A stretch of 64,000 nt of DNA from Ophiodon elongatus (GCA_016806645.1 JACSYO010000536.1:192001-256000), one strand, 5' to 3'; shown: positions 49,146 to 59,603, counted from the stretch's first letter. The notes: generated by a model from the letters alone, not told the origin. Numbers and translations are program-made.

Positions 49146-49425
49146 GAGAATGCAGCTTTAACACATGAAACTTTGACTTCTATACAACCAGAGGAGTCGC
49201 CCCCTGGTGGTCAGGAGAGAGAATGCAGCTTTAACACGTGAAGCTTTGACTTCCATACAACCAGAGGAGTCGCCCCCTGGTGGTCAGGAGAGAGAATGCA
49301 GCTTTAGGACATGAAGCTTTGACTTCTATACAACCAGAGGAGTCGCCCCCTGGTGGTCAGGAGACAGAATGCAAGTTTAAAACACTTCCACATCGGGTCC
49401 AGGTTGCCACCTGGTTCAAATAAAT
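49146..49425 (-). mobile_element. Composite element copy H with 73-bp array 3
   Basis: On the minus strand it reads leader (49380-49425, 'gaaccaggtggcaacctgg'), then three full CTCF-like units and a partial one. In plus coordinates agtcgccccctggtggtc starts at 49195, 49268 and 49341, spacing 73. It stops inside a unit at about 49146 and lacks the middle and right end. The motifs point opposite to those of array 2, 1.6 kb away. Confidence 0.85.
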
Positions 49426-50041
49426 GAAGTGCGGTAAAACATTTGTATAAATAATGTACAAGTACCCTAAAACTGTATTTAGGTAAATTACTTGAATGAA
49501 ATAAACTTAAGTTACTTTCCACAACTGTCAAGGTGTGTGGTGAGAGATGAAGCACACAAAACACTGATGCACATTCCTCATTACAGCCCTAATGCACATG
49601 GACAGCAGGGAGTCATGCATGAGGGAGGAGGGGCGGGACATTTATCCCTCTCTATTGTAGTTCACAAACCAAATCCCACATCTTCCACATGAGCTAATAA
49701 TTCTGTTTTAAAAAACACATTAGCATCAGTGCACATTAGTGTGTCGGACGCCAGGTGGTTTCTCGAGACCCGGAACTTTCCTCGGCCCGCGGGGAGGAAA
49801 CTTTTTTCGCAGGAAGGGAAACGAGGCAAAGCTCTATATACGTAATGAAGGGCAATATGGTAAAATTGACATTTTGGCTAAAAAGGCTAAATGAAGGAGA
49901 GTGAAATCCCTTCGGGAGAGCAAAGATATACGTGTCTTTCATTTAGTGGGTATTTTTCAGTTGTTTACCCGTGTTGACGGAGAAAAATACATTTCGGCTT
50001 GAGTAGTTATCTCTGCAAAATCACAACTTTTCATTTACAGT

Positions 50042-50042
<1 letters not shown>
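49426..50042. other. Unmarked non-coding DNA
   Basis: No gene or repeat could be supported. Confidence 0.45.
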
Positions 50043-50092
<50 letters not shown>

Positions 50093-50234
50093 GTCCTTGA
50101 GTATGATATATCTGGAGGCGAGGTGTCACCAAAAGGGCATTAAATGGCAAGGATGTGCTCTTGAGCCGACAGTTTCACTTCAGCAAACGACTGACAGGGA
50201 ACAGGACAATCGTTTAGGGCATCAGATAGACTGC

Positions 50235-50268
<34 letters not shown>

Positions 50269-50280
50269 CACACACACACG

Positions 50281-50322
<42 letters not shown>
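50043..50322. repeat. Two CA microsatellites
   Basis: (CA)23 at 50043-50089 and an interrupted CA tract of about 88 bp at 50235-50322 with 'cgca' steps. Confidence 0.96.
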
Positions 50323-50326
<4 letters not shown>

Positions 50327-50468
50327 CCGAAATGGCCTTGTCGCCTAACATGTCAACTAACATATGTTGAGTCATCCGTCTGCATGGCGTGCGTTCGCGG
50401 GTCATATTTACAGCACCGCCCCATATGGCGTCGCTAATCATGACACCCGAAGTCACCAAGGAGAAACC

Positions 50469-50490
50469 GGGGGGGATGGGGGGGGGGGGG
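50469..50490 (+). repeat. Poly-G tract
   Basis: Seven G, AT, thirteen G. A purine-rich stretch with further G runs follows to about 50555. Confidence 0.9.
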
Positions 50491-50741
50491 TAGTAAGTGA
50501 GGAAGAGGGCGAGAAAGAGAGAGGAGGTGATGATTCGGGGTGGGGGAGGGAGAGCATGGACTCTCCGCTGTAATAATAGCCAGGAGGAGGTGCGGAGTGG
50601 AGGAATCCTCTCTGGGGTCGTTGGGAATGTGTCGTCTCCGAGGTCGGAGGGACGAGGGGAACAAGTCCTGTAGCTACACGTGTTTTCGGAGGATTGAGCC
50701 ACTCCGACCTTCGGGTACAAAGAGGAGTAACTACGGAATTT

Positions 50742-51612
50742 GAAGTTGGTTTGAAGTTTTGAAGGCCGTTTATCTATGAAGAGAAAATCATCCTCATGTC
50801 AGCTGCATAATTCATGAAAATGTGGATACTGCACACGTTGTCTTTTTTTTAAAGAAAATAAACTTTATTGGGCTTTTACATCCATAGTTCAGGCAGATTA
50901 AGTGTATTTCTGTTTGGATATGTATCTTTCTATGAATATTAACATTAAATTCACCATGATAAATTATTCTATATATTTTGTTTTTACATTTTAAAAAAAA
51001 AAAAAGCAGCCTAACCTCACTAAAGAATCCCAAAAGCTGAGATTGCAGTTATCGGCTTTTATATCAGTTTTAGTTGAACTGACTGCACGTTAGGGAGGGA
51101 ATTAAAGTTTCACAAAGGTCGATAACATATTCAAAGAAACATACAGTATCATTAAAATACAATTTGAAGTTGGTTTGAAGTTTCGAAGGCCGTTTATCTA
51201 AATCTTTTTAAGAAAATAAACTTTATTTGGGTTATACATCCATAATTCAGGCAGATTAAGTGCATTTCTGTTTGGATATGTATATTTCTTTAGATATTAA
51301 ATTCAATATGATAAATTACCCTACATATTTAGTTTTTACATTTAAAAGAAAAAAGAAAAAAAGCAGCCTAACCTCACCAAATAATGAATCAAAAGCTGAG
51401 ACTGCACGTCAGGGAGGAAATTAAAGTTTCACAAAGGTCGATAACATATTAAAAGAAACATACAGCATCATTAAAATACAATTCGAATTTGGTTTAAAGT
51501 TTTGAAGGCCGTTTATCTATATTTCTTAAGAAAATAAACTTTATTTGGGTTATAAATCCATAGTTCACACAGATTAAGTCTATTTCTGTTGGGATATGTA
51601 TCTTTCTATAAA

Positions 51613-51650
<38 letters not shown>

Positions 51651-51765
51651 AAGCAGCCTAACCTCACCAAATAATGAATCAAAAGCTGAGACTGCACGTT
51701 AGGTAGTAAATTAAAGTTTCACAAAGTTACGGGGTCGATATATTAACGGGAACGTACTGTATCTG
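50742..51765. repeat. Three-copy tandem duplication, about 320-420 bp units
   Basis: 'gaaggccgtttatct' starts at 50761, 51185 and 51504. Each is followed by 'aagaaaataaactttatt', 'cagattaagt', 'atttctgtt', 'ggatatgtat', 'gcagcctaacctcac', 'aaaagctgaga' and 'ttaaagtttcacaaag'. Copy 1 carries two extra segments. The third copy contains a (TA)n run (51619-51644) in place of an A-rich part. The source sequence is not recognised. Confidence 0.9.
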
Positions 51766-52460
51766 ACGGGTTCTTGGTCAGCGGGAGAAAAAAGAGGAAC
51801 TCCCGGAGAAAGTGTTGACCTTTGAGAAGCTCAGGGTCGCGCTGACATCTCCTTCAATGCTGCCGGTGTTCATGTCAGATCATCTTATAATTACTTTTTT
51901 TTTTCTTTCTTTTTTTTTTTTTCCACATGACATGAGAGCAGGAAAGAGAGTCTTCCACTCTGAAGACAGTGTTCGTGACACCGTCTCTAGTTCCAGGTCC
52001 TCCTCCTGGTTCTGTGTCAGTGTTTGATGATTTCCTGTTGCAGATCAGAGCAACTTAGATTGCTCTTTATTAGAACTGCTGGTTTAGTTGTCGGCAATTA
52101 GCGACGAGACGCGTAGAGGCGTCCGTTAAAGCTGCAGCTTTTAGAAAGTCCATTTTTGTCTTTCAGATGTCTTGGTTATGTAACCGACGCTCCTGTCATA
52201 TAAATACTGATCATAGAATAACATACGCATCTGAAAAACCTTTAATCGACACATAGTGCTCGAGATGCGGTTTAGTTTTTTTGTGCCAACAAAGTTTGCA
52301 AAGTTTTTTTCCAGCCATTCAGGAGAAGCGTATTTATACACCGTCAACCGCCCTGATCCAAATGAATCACTTCATTTTTGACGTGTCACGACATTTGCAT
52401 AAAATTGTCTTTGACAGATGGAAACACAACATCGTATATCTTCCCAAGCTGTAGTCAGCG
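51766..52460. other. Unmarked non-coding DNA
   Basis: A T-rich run lies at 51895-51922. No gene could be supported. Confidence 0.45.
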
Positions 52461-53750
52461 TGTGTCACGCTGTCTCCTCACGTGTCTCCTCACGCTGTCT
52501 CCTCACGCTGTCTCCTCACGCTGTCTCCTCACGTGTCTCCTCACGGTGTCTCCTCATGCTGTCTCCTCATGCTGTCTCCTCACGGTGTCTCCTCACGGTG
52601 TCTCCTCATGCTGTCTCCTCATGCTGTCTCCTCACGGTGTCTCCTCACGCTGTCTCCTCACGCTGTCTCCTCACGTGTCTCCTCACGGTGTCTCCTCACG
52701 TGTCTCCTCACGGTGTCTCCTCACGCTGTCTCCTCATGCTGTCTCCTCACGGTGTCTCCTCACGCTGTCTCCTCACGTTGTCTCCTCACGCTGTCTCCTC
52801 ACGTTGTCTCCTCACGCTGTCTCCTCCTCACGTTGTCTCCTCACGTTGTCTCCTCACGCTGTCTCCTCCTCACGCTGTCCCCTCACGTTGTCTCCTCACG
52901 CTGTCTCCTCACGTTGTCTCCTCACGCTGTCTCCTCCTCACGTTGTCTCCTCACGCTGTCTCCTCCTCACGCTGTCCCCTCACGTTGTCTCCTCACGTTG
53001 CCTCCGGTTCCTCACTGTCTCCACGTGTCCTCCTCAGCTGTCCTGTCTCCTCACGGTGTCTCCTCACGCTGTCTCCTCACGTTGTCTCCTCACGCTGTCT
53101 CCTCACGTTGTCTCCTCACGCTGTCTCCTCCTCACGTTGTCTCCTCACGTTGTCTCCTCACGCTGTCTCCTCCTCACGCTGTCCCCTCACGTTGTCTCCT
53201 CACGCTGTCTCCTCACGTTGTCTCCTCACGCTGTCTCCTCCTCACGTTGTCTCCTCACGCTGTCTCCTCCTCACGCTGTCCCCTCACGTTGTCTCCTCAC
53301 GTGTCTCCTCATGCTGTCTCCTCACGCTGTCTCCTCCTCACGCTGTCTCCTCACGTTGTCTCCTCATGCTGTCTCCTCCTCACGCTGTCTCCTCACGCTG
53401 TCTCCTCACGGTGTCTCCTCATGGTGTCTCCTCATGCTGTCTCCTCACGGTGTCTCCTCACGTTGTCTCCTCACGTTGTCTACTCACGCTGTCTCCTCAC
53501 GGTGTCTACTCACGCTGTCTCCTCCTCACGCTGTCTCCTCACCCTGTCTCCTCACGCTGTCTCCTCACCCTGTCTCCTCACGGTGTCTACTCACGCTGTC
53601 TCCTCACCCTGTCTCCTCCTCACGCTGTCTCCTCACCCTGTCTCCTCACCCTGTCTCCTCACGGTGTCTACTCACGCTGTCTCCTCACCCTGTCTCCTCA
53701 CGCTGTCTCCTCACGCTGTCTCCTCACCCTGTCTCCTCACGCTGTCTCAC
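52461..53750. repeat. 13-bp minisatellite, about 1.3 kb
   Basis: About 100 units of 'gctgtctcctcac' with variants (gt, ggt, gtt, gat and acc at the junction; some with an extra 'ctc'). Because 13 is not a multiple of 3 and the unit has no plus-strand stop, all three plus frames stay open and encode the same shifted 13-residue repeat (LLTLSPHAVSSRC). The minus strand has a stop every 39 bp in each frame. The 477-515 codon frames here are therefore artefacts. About 260 bp (52739-52998) recur without visible change 304 bp downstream (53043-53302). Confidence 0.97.
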
Positions 53751-53788
53751 TGGAGGTGTCTGCACACACAGGCCGAACCCCCACGAGA

Positions 53789-53790
<2 letters not shown>

Positions 53791-53857
<67 letters not shown>
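53791..53857. repeat. (AC)33 microsatellite
   Basis: An uninterrupted AC run of 67 bp, 40 bp after the 13-bp minisatellite. Confidence 0.98.
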
Positions 53858-53859
<2 letters not shown>

Positions 53860-54514
53860 GAGCAGATTGCTTCTCATGTCGTCTGCTGGTCTCCAGCTGT
53901 ACCAGCGGAAAATAATGTGACGTAATTCATAGATATCCCACAAAATAATGTTCCCGTCCGCGTGAAGGATGAAGTGTAAAGTCACCGCAGGGTGAGCGAG
54001 TCAGCGGTGAGGTTTTTAATCACGTAACTTGTGTATTTTATTAACACATTTACAAAGTTATTTGAACCCAAACGTGGCTCTCTTCCTAAACCTCACCGAG
54101 TAGCTTTGTCGCCTGAACCCTAACTTATTATTATTAAACTTAGTATTTCACCATAGTTTCAAACGTCAAACAAGATAAAATGATTTTGGACAGACGTGGA
54201 TGGCCAAAATGTCAATATCCCAGCTTATAGTAGAACCATCAAGTTATCACTCAGAGACAATCAGGCATTCTGATGTGTGATTTCAAAATAAAAGCCCTTC
54301 AAAATCTCTTTCTTGAGCTAACTTCCAATCACACTCATGAGCCAATTTACGTCTAATTTCAAATTAGATTTAAAAGGAAATGGTCCCAAAGTTACAAATT
54401 AATTTCACTTCAGAGTAATATACAAAATATGAGCATTGCTATTCATGCAAACAAGCCCAGATTTAACCTTCCATTAGACCACCACACACGCTACCACCTC
54501 AAGGCAGAAAGGCC
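53858..54514. other. Non-coding DNA with a family B fragment
   Basis: 54045-54175 has 'cttcctaaacctcaccgagt' and 'gcctgaaccctaac', a decayed relative of repeat family B. The rest is unmarked. Confidence 0.4.
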
Positions 54515-54620
54515 CGTTCTTGTTTCAGATTTGAACCCGCGACCTTTACGCGACCTTGACGCCACGCGAGACGACGGCGTTGACCAGAGCGCCGCTGCAT
54601 GCTGCCGGTAAACAAAGATG
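54515..54620 (-). mobile_element. tRNA-like SINE fragment
   Basis: The minus strand reads 'gctctggtcaacgccgtcgt', 'ctcgcgtggcg' and 'ggtcgcgggttcaaatctg'. The B-box-like ggttcaaatc is good, the A box is weak, and no T-stem pairing is present. It resembles heads of fish tRNA-derived SINEs rather than a functional tRNA. Confidence 0.35.
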
Positions 54621-54629
54621 AATTTCTGC

Positions 54630-54633
54630 GAGA

Positions 54634-54729
<96 letters not shown>
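54630..54729. repeat. (GA)n microsatellite
   Basis: About 100 bp of GA with two single-base interruptions (c near 54646, a near 54670). Pure purine on the plus strand. Confidence 0.97.
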
Positions 54730-54731
<2 letters not shown>

Positions 54732-54798
54732 GGAAAAATTATGAATGAACGCGAGCTTGAGAAACAGAAGACACGTCCTCCCTCCTCTCTTCTCCTCG

Positions 54799-54817
54799 CA
54801 CACACACACACACACAC
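54799..54817. repeat. Short (CA)n
   Basis: CA run of about 19 bp between the GA and CT tracts. Confidence 0.9.
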
Positions 54818-54862
54818 GCCGTGTTGACATTTGCAACCAGATTTTTCTGCGTTGTTTCATTT

Positions 54863-54863
<1 letters not shown>

Positions 54864-54912
<49 letters not shown>
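54864..54912. repeat. (CT)n microsatellite
   Basis: An uninterrupted CT run of 49 bp, the reverse complement of the GA tract 134 bp upstream. Confidence 0.97.
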
Positions 54913-54914
<2 letters not shown>

Positions 54915-55974
54915 GTGTAACTCCTCTCCCTCCGGGCGACTCCACATGCCCAAGTGCGAATTCAAATTATTTGCAGAGCGATTACGTGTCGTACAACTCA
55001 TGTTTGGAGCTGAACGAGGGATCATGGTCTTTCCTGGATAAATCCCGCTGTTAGGAAAGCTTAAGTCTCCTCTGCTCCCCCCACGCCCCCTTTTTTTTTC
55101 TTTTTTTTTTCCACCCTCTGCTTCTCCACTTTGCTGCCCTTCATTAGTCTGATCCCATCTGACTTGAGGGATGCAGAAGTCACGTGACCTCGACTGCTTT
55201 CTCTAGTTTGCGTCACGGAGAGAGAGATGGATTGGATGAGAGGAAGAGAGAACTCCACCTCCAAACTTCAGATCTCATTCTAACAAATGGGATTTCACAA
55301 GAATTGCCCCGTGAATAACTTAATATCCTGCTGATTAAAAAGAGGCAACACTTGATTGAATTATTTTAATCATGGCAAATAATGAAAGAATTTCATAGAT
55401 TACAGTTCATGTAGGTTTTTTTTTCTTTTTTTTTGTGTGAAGCAAACAAGAAAAAAGCCTCGTAGCGTCAACGCTTTCATGGTAATTGTTCATTACTGTC
55501 TTGATATCAAGAGTTACTCTGGCAGTGCAGCTTTAGCCAATTTGACATACTTGATTTACATATTTTCATTAATTTTGGGATCATAATCAGCTCGACGTCA
55601 GCTTGTGATTTACCGGAGCTGCAGCTAATTACACAGCGAGTGACTGGAAATGCTCAAAATGTGGAATAAGCTCCAGAAGATCTGCAAGCCGAGAGAAGAA
55701 ATGAAAATGGAGAGATGCCGAATAACTCTGAGCACATTGTACTTCCCCATGTGTATTTACATATCGGCACAACGTCTCGACGTCTAGTCTAAAGATACAT
55801 CGGGCCTCTGAGAGGTGCAACAGGCGCTCAAAATAAAGATGGTGCTGAAATGAATGATGAAGCCACGAGCCTCCTGGAAATGTTTACAGCTCAGTGAAAG
55901 TCAAGTCCAAGGTTAACGTGCACCAACAAGGTTTGTCCTTTTCTTTATTTAGTCAAATCCAGGCGGCAAATCCA
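54913..55974. other. Non-coding DNA
   Basis: A T-rich run lies at 55089-55110. No gene could be supported. The middle is listed as a candidate element. Confidence 0.4.
55490..55830. promoter_or_regulatory. Candidate conserved non-coding element
   Basis: Complex, repeat-free sequence with 'catattttcattaattttgg', 'gatcataatcagctcgacg', 'gctgcagctaattacacag' and 'tgtatttacatatcggc'. It has the look of a developmental enhancer, but no comparison was possible. Confidence 0.25.
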
Positions 55975-56245
55975 GTTCTGTAAACTGGAGCTAACTGCAA
56001 AAAGAAGTTTGCATAGAAGTCTATGGGAAAATGACTCTACTTCTCTCTTGATTTATTCCCTCAGTAAACATTGTAAACATGAGTTTATGTCTCAATCTCT
56101 AGTTTCAAGTCTTCTTCAATACAGCATGATGTTCATTTAGTAAATTATGGTCCATTTAGAGTCAAACAGACCATAAAGCAGGGGATGCTTTAGGGGCGGG
56201 GCTTCGTTGTGATTGACAGGTTGTTACCAAGGCGCATAGCACTTC
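55975..56245 (+). mobile_element. Composite element copy I (no CTCF-like unit)
   Basis: It starts in diverged sequence ('ctgcaaaaagaagtttgcat'), then 'agaagtctatgggaaaatga' and the well-preserved middle to 'gcaggggatgctttagg', the perfect GC box ggggcggggc (56193-56202) and 'gtgattgacaggttgttacc'. The motif part is absent, and the rest agrees closely with copies B and G. Confidence 0.78.
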
Positions 56246-56879
56246 TGTCACTTATCATTTGTAAAAAAAAAAAGTTGTCGAGTTTGAGCTGAAACTACTG
56301 CAGCTCCCTCACTTTTGTAGCCAATCAGAAGTGTTTTATGCAAAATAGGTCCTGAAGCTTTGCATGAATGTCAGAATATTAACCACATTTATCCGCTGTC
56401 ATTTGTCACCCTCCTAAAACATCTCGCTAGTGGTTGCGTGTTAGCGACTCTGTGATTGTATTCTAAAGTCGTGCTTATCCTCAGCGAACGGACCACGCGG
56501 CCTCGGCTCCTCTTCACCAACACGAGAGTGTTTCCTTTCTTTTTCTTCTTTTTTTTTTTTTTTTATATCTTCCTCCAAATGCTGTCGCAGCTGTGTGTTT
56601 ATAAATTTGGGGGCTCAGAAAATCATAATCAAGAGCCAGAACTATCTGTTTTATAATTTGAGAGTCCTTTCGGATATTTCCTTATATTTATTTGCGTGAG
56701 AGAATGTGATGCTCTTCCTCTGTTGCTTTTCAACTCCTCGTACGAGTCTGGAATAATAGATCTGCTTCCTCGTCCTCGCTTTTATTTCCCTCCGTCTCAC
56801 GTGACGCGATACCCGGCGGGTCTCAGCTACACCGAGCTGTGTGTGCACACCTTTGGAAGGCCGACGAGGGAGACGAGGG
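56246..56879. other. Unmarked non-coding DNA
   Basis: A T run lies at about 56549-56564. No gene could be supported. Confidence 0.45.
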
Positions 56880-56963
56880 CAGGAGGAGGAAGAGGAGGAG
56901 CAGGAGGAGGAGGAGGAAGAGGAGGAGGAGGAGGAGGAGGAGGAGGAAGAGGAGGAGGAAGGA
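56880..56963. repeat. (GGA)n microsatellite
   Basis: About 84 bp of AGG/GGA with a few 'aga' and 'cag' steps. It gives poly-Glu, poly-Gly/Arg or poly-Ser/Pro frames that are not genes. Purine-only, with triplex and G-quadruplex potential. Confidence 0.95.
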
Positions 56964-57088
56964 TGTCCACCGGTTTTAGAGGCGGCCAAACGCACGCCGA
57001 CAGACACAAACACACTTGTGTATCGTTCATCTGCTCATACACACCTTACTGCACTGACAGACATCATTTACCACACACTCGTGTAGAC

Positions 57089-57295
57089 GCACACACACAC
57101 ACACGCACACACACACACAAACGCACACACACACACACACACACACAGCCCCAAAACACACAATCGTTTCTGCACACACTGGCTACTTCTGTGACAGACA
57201 TCAGGAAACAATTCACACACACTCAGTGCTGCAGTGAAGCACAGATAGAAAGCTGAATATATCCAGCACACACACACACACACGCACACACACAC

Positions 57296-57326
<31 letters not shown>

Positions 57327-57475
57327 GTGAATGGAGTGTGTGGGCAGTGACAGGCGCGCTGTAGCACACAGGGACGACGAGAAGGAAAGGGGTGTGCTCC
57401 AAAAGCCAATGAGAGCTGACAAGCCTCCCCACAGGCTTTCAGCAACCCAACCAACCCAACACAGCAGTCTGCTCT

Positions 57476-57525
<50 letters not shown>

Positions 57526-57546
57526 GTGTGTGTGTGTGTGTGTGCG
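57089..57546. repeat. Cluster of CA and TG microsatellites
   Basis: CA at 57089-57148, CA at 57267-57326 and TG at 57478-57546, each with 'cgca' or 'gcgt' interruptions. The TG tract is inverted relative to the CA tracts. Confidence 0.95.
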
Positions 57547-57769
57547 CAAGCGTATCAGAAAGAAAGAGAGACAGAAACATCGAGGCAAGAGGAGAGGAAA
57601 TGGGAGTCAGACGGGGAGAAGATTGACAGTTTGAGGTGAAAGAAAAGTGAAAATAGAACGACGATAGTTTTTTGATTGGTACCTTTTTATTAAAAAGAAA
57701 ATGTGTACTTCTATGAAACGTATAATTCTATACATAATAATAAAGATAAATAACATTTATGGTTGGCGT
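57547..57769. other. Unmarked non-coding DNA
   Basis: Purine-rich up to about 57660, then AT-rich. Nothing recognisable. Confidence 0.45.
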
Positions 57770-58146
57770 CATTCTAAGATGAGATAGAACTTTATTAATC
57801 CTAGAGGAACAGCTGATCAGAGATTACAACAGAAGAATTAGACAAAGGAGTAAAAAATAAAAGCATATATGAACAATAGAGTAATATGTATTATATGTAT
57901 AGGGAGTAATACTGACACCAGTGCGAAATTGAATAGCAACAGGAGTGAGGTAAATATATATATATTTTTTTAAATAGAAAAAAAACATCATATTAAAAAC
58001 AAGAGTAAAAATATAAAGCGTATAAGAAGCAATACAACAATGCCTAATAGAAAGTAAGATAGAAAAGTCGTATTGTACGAGATATTGAGAGTAATAAAAA
58101 ATTATAATTTGTACACTTATACAATAAAATATATATGTTAACATGT
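57770..58146 (-). mobile_element. Probable retroelement 3' end
   Basis: 'gatgagatagaactttatta' with 'atcctagagga' is the reverse of a LINE or SINE 3' end ('aataaagttctatctcatc') common in fish (from memory). The rest is AT-rich. The inner boundary is uncertain. Confidence 0.45.
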
Positions 58147-58719
58147 CAAAATTGGTCCACAGACATCTTAAATTCAGATTTCAACTCATAAAAATGTCCT
58201 CGGGCTTGACATCCCCGCTCCTGTGATGTCAGCTAGTTATTTCTGCTCTCGCATCCTTTACTTATTCACACAGATTCCTTAAAGGCTACATCTCACTCAC
58301 GTCTGCCTCTTGATTATTCTCCCACTGATATCTCAAGCAGCCTAAAAATACACATATGGTTAAAGTCTTAAAAATCTTTTTTGGAAAGCGGTGCACATGA
58401 GCCACCCAAAATAAATCCTGGTTCAAGCTCATCATATGTGTTTTATGTTCTCCGCATATCACATCGACGGCCGAAGAGCAAAAAGCTCCTATCTGAAAAG
58501 AAATGCACTTTTTTGAGAATAAAAAAAAAAAACTTGTTGTTTTCTCGCAGAATGCTATTTGTTAAGGATACCCAATACATAATACAAAATACATAAAAAA
58601 AAAAAGAAGAAAAATACAAAGTGCAGATAGGAGTTTATTTCCACGTTTCCTGGATCATTTTGCAGATAGGAGGTTTTGCATATGTGTTTTTAGTCAAATA
58701 TTGATCTAAAAAGTAACTA
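58147..58719. other. Unmarked non-coding DNA
   Basis: A runs near 58521-58532 and 58597-58606. 'gtgcagataggagtttattt' and 'ttgcagataggaggttttgc' form a short local duplication near 58620-58680. No gene. Confidence 0.45.
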
Positions 58720-58800
58720 AAGTCGTTGGCCGGCTGTGGCTCGGTGGGTGTGAGAGCGAGTCGTCTTTCAATCACGAGTTCGGCCGTTTGAATCCCTTGT
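58720..58800 (+). mobile_element. tRNA-like SINE head
   Basis: 'ggctgtggctcggtgggtgt', 'gagagcgagtcgtctttcaa', then 'cgagttcggccgtttgaatc'. A-box-like (tggctcggtgg) and B-box-like (gtttgaatccc) parts are at tRNA-like spacing. It resembles a known teleost SINE head (from memory). Base changes and lack of an acceptor stem argue against a functional tRNA. Confidence 0.55.
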
Positions 58801-59447
58801 TCCTCATGTCTTTAATCCTGTTTTTTTTATATCTTTTTTTATTGTGCACACTTGTGAAATAATCTAGTGAAAATAGGGTTTCTGTGGCTCCAGCACCAAG
58901 ACGATTGTCCAAAAACATAATTTGTCTACAAGAATGGACGTCGCCGTTACTGGTTTTTGAACATAGACGAGGCAGTTGGTGTAACACGAACTCATGCAAA
59001 AACAATTCACCAATATTTCTGCGGTTGTGTAAGGAGGGCGGACCAAACCAGTTGACATGGACAGAGGCTTCCTTGGTGAAAGTCTTGTGTTCCGCCCACG
59101 ATTACGTGGGTTGTATACAAATTACAGTACATTACTTTTTCTTTTTTTAGGTATAAGTACAAGCCTGCTGCAAAGTTCCCAGATGTAGTATCACTCTGCA
59201 ATAGATGATCATATCATAGCTAAAGCTTCATATATTCTATATGTTGCAATGCTTAGAACACCTGATGCACACGGCACCTTTAAATACATTATGGTGTCTC
59301 GTATGGACTCGGTGTCTATTTATATTTGTGTACACGAGTCTCACTCTGTTTCTTTCTCTCGTACTCACATAACAAGACCAGCGTCCTCGTCCATGGGTGT
59401 GTTGTCCATTATTTATGAGGACCCTCCCCCCTACCACCCTTCTGTTT
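58801..59447. other. Unmarked non-coding DNA
   Basis: No gene could be supported. Confidence 0.45.
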
Positions 59448-59544
59448 CACACACACACACACACACACACACTCACAGAGACACATCTGTCTCTAACCCT
59501 TGTTTGCTCCCTCAATCTGCCTCTGCCTGTGGCTTGGCTTAGGG

Positions 59545-59598
<54 letters not shown>

Positions 59599-59603
59599 CA
59601 CAC
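59448..59603. repeat. Two CA microsatellites
   Basis: CA at 59448-59472 and an interrupted tract at 59546-59603. Confidence 0.95.

Noticed and set aside
50214..50720. 168-codon minus-strand frame
   Set aside because: It runs through the CA tract and the poly-C strand, and the remainder shows no domain.
52378..53925. Three overlapping plus-strand open frames of 477-515 codons
   Set aside because: They are translations of the 13-bp minisatellite and the following AC tract. The same repeat appears in all three frames, which no real gene would show.
54546..55025. 159-codon minus-strand frame with Arg-Glu and Ser-Leu repeats
   Set aside because: It is a translation of the GA and CT tracts.
56696..57256. 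186-codon frame with Gly/Arg and His/Thr repeats
   Set aside because: It is a translation of the (GGA)n and CA microsatellites, with no unique domain.
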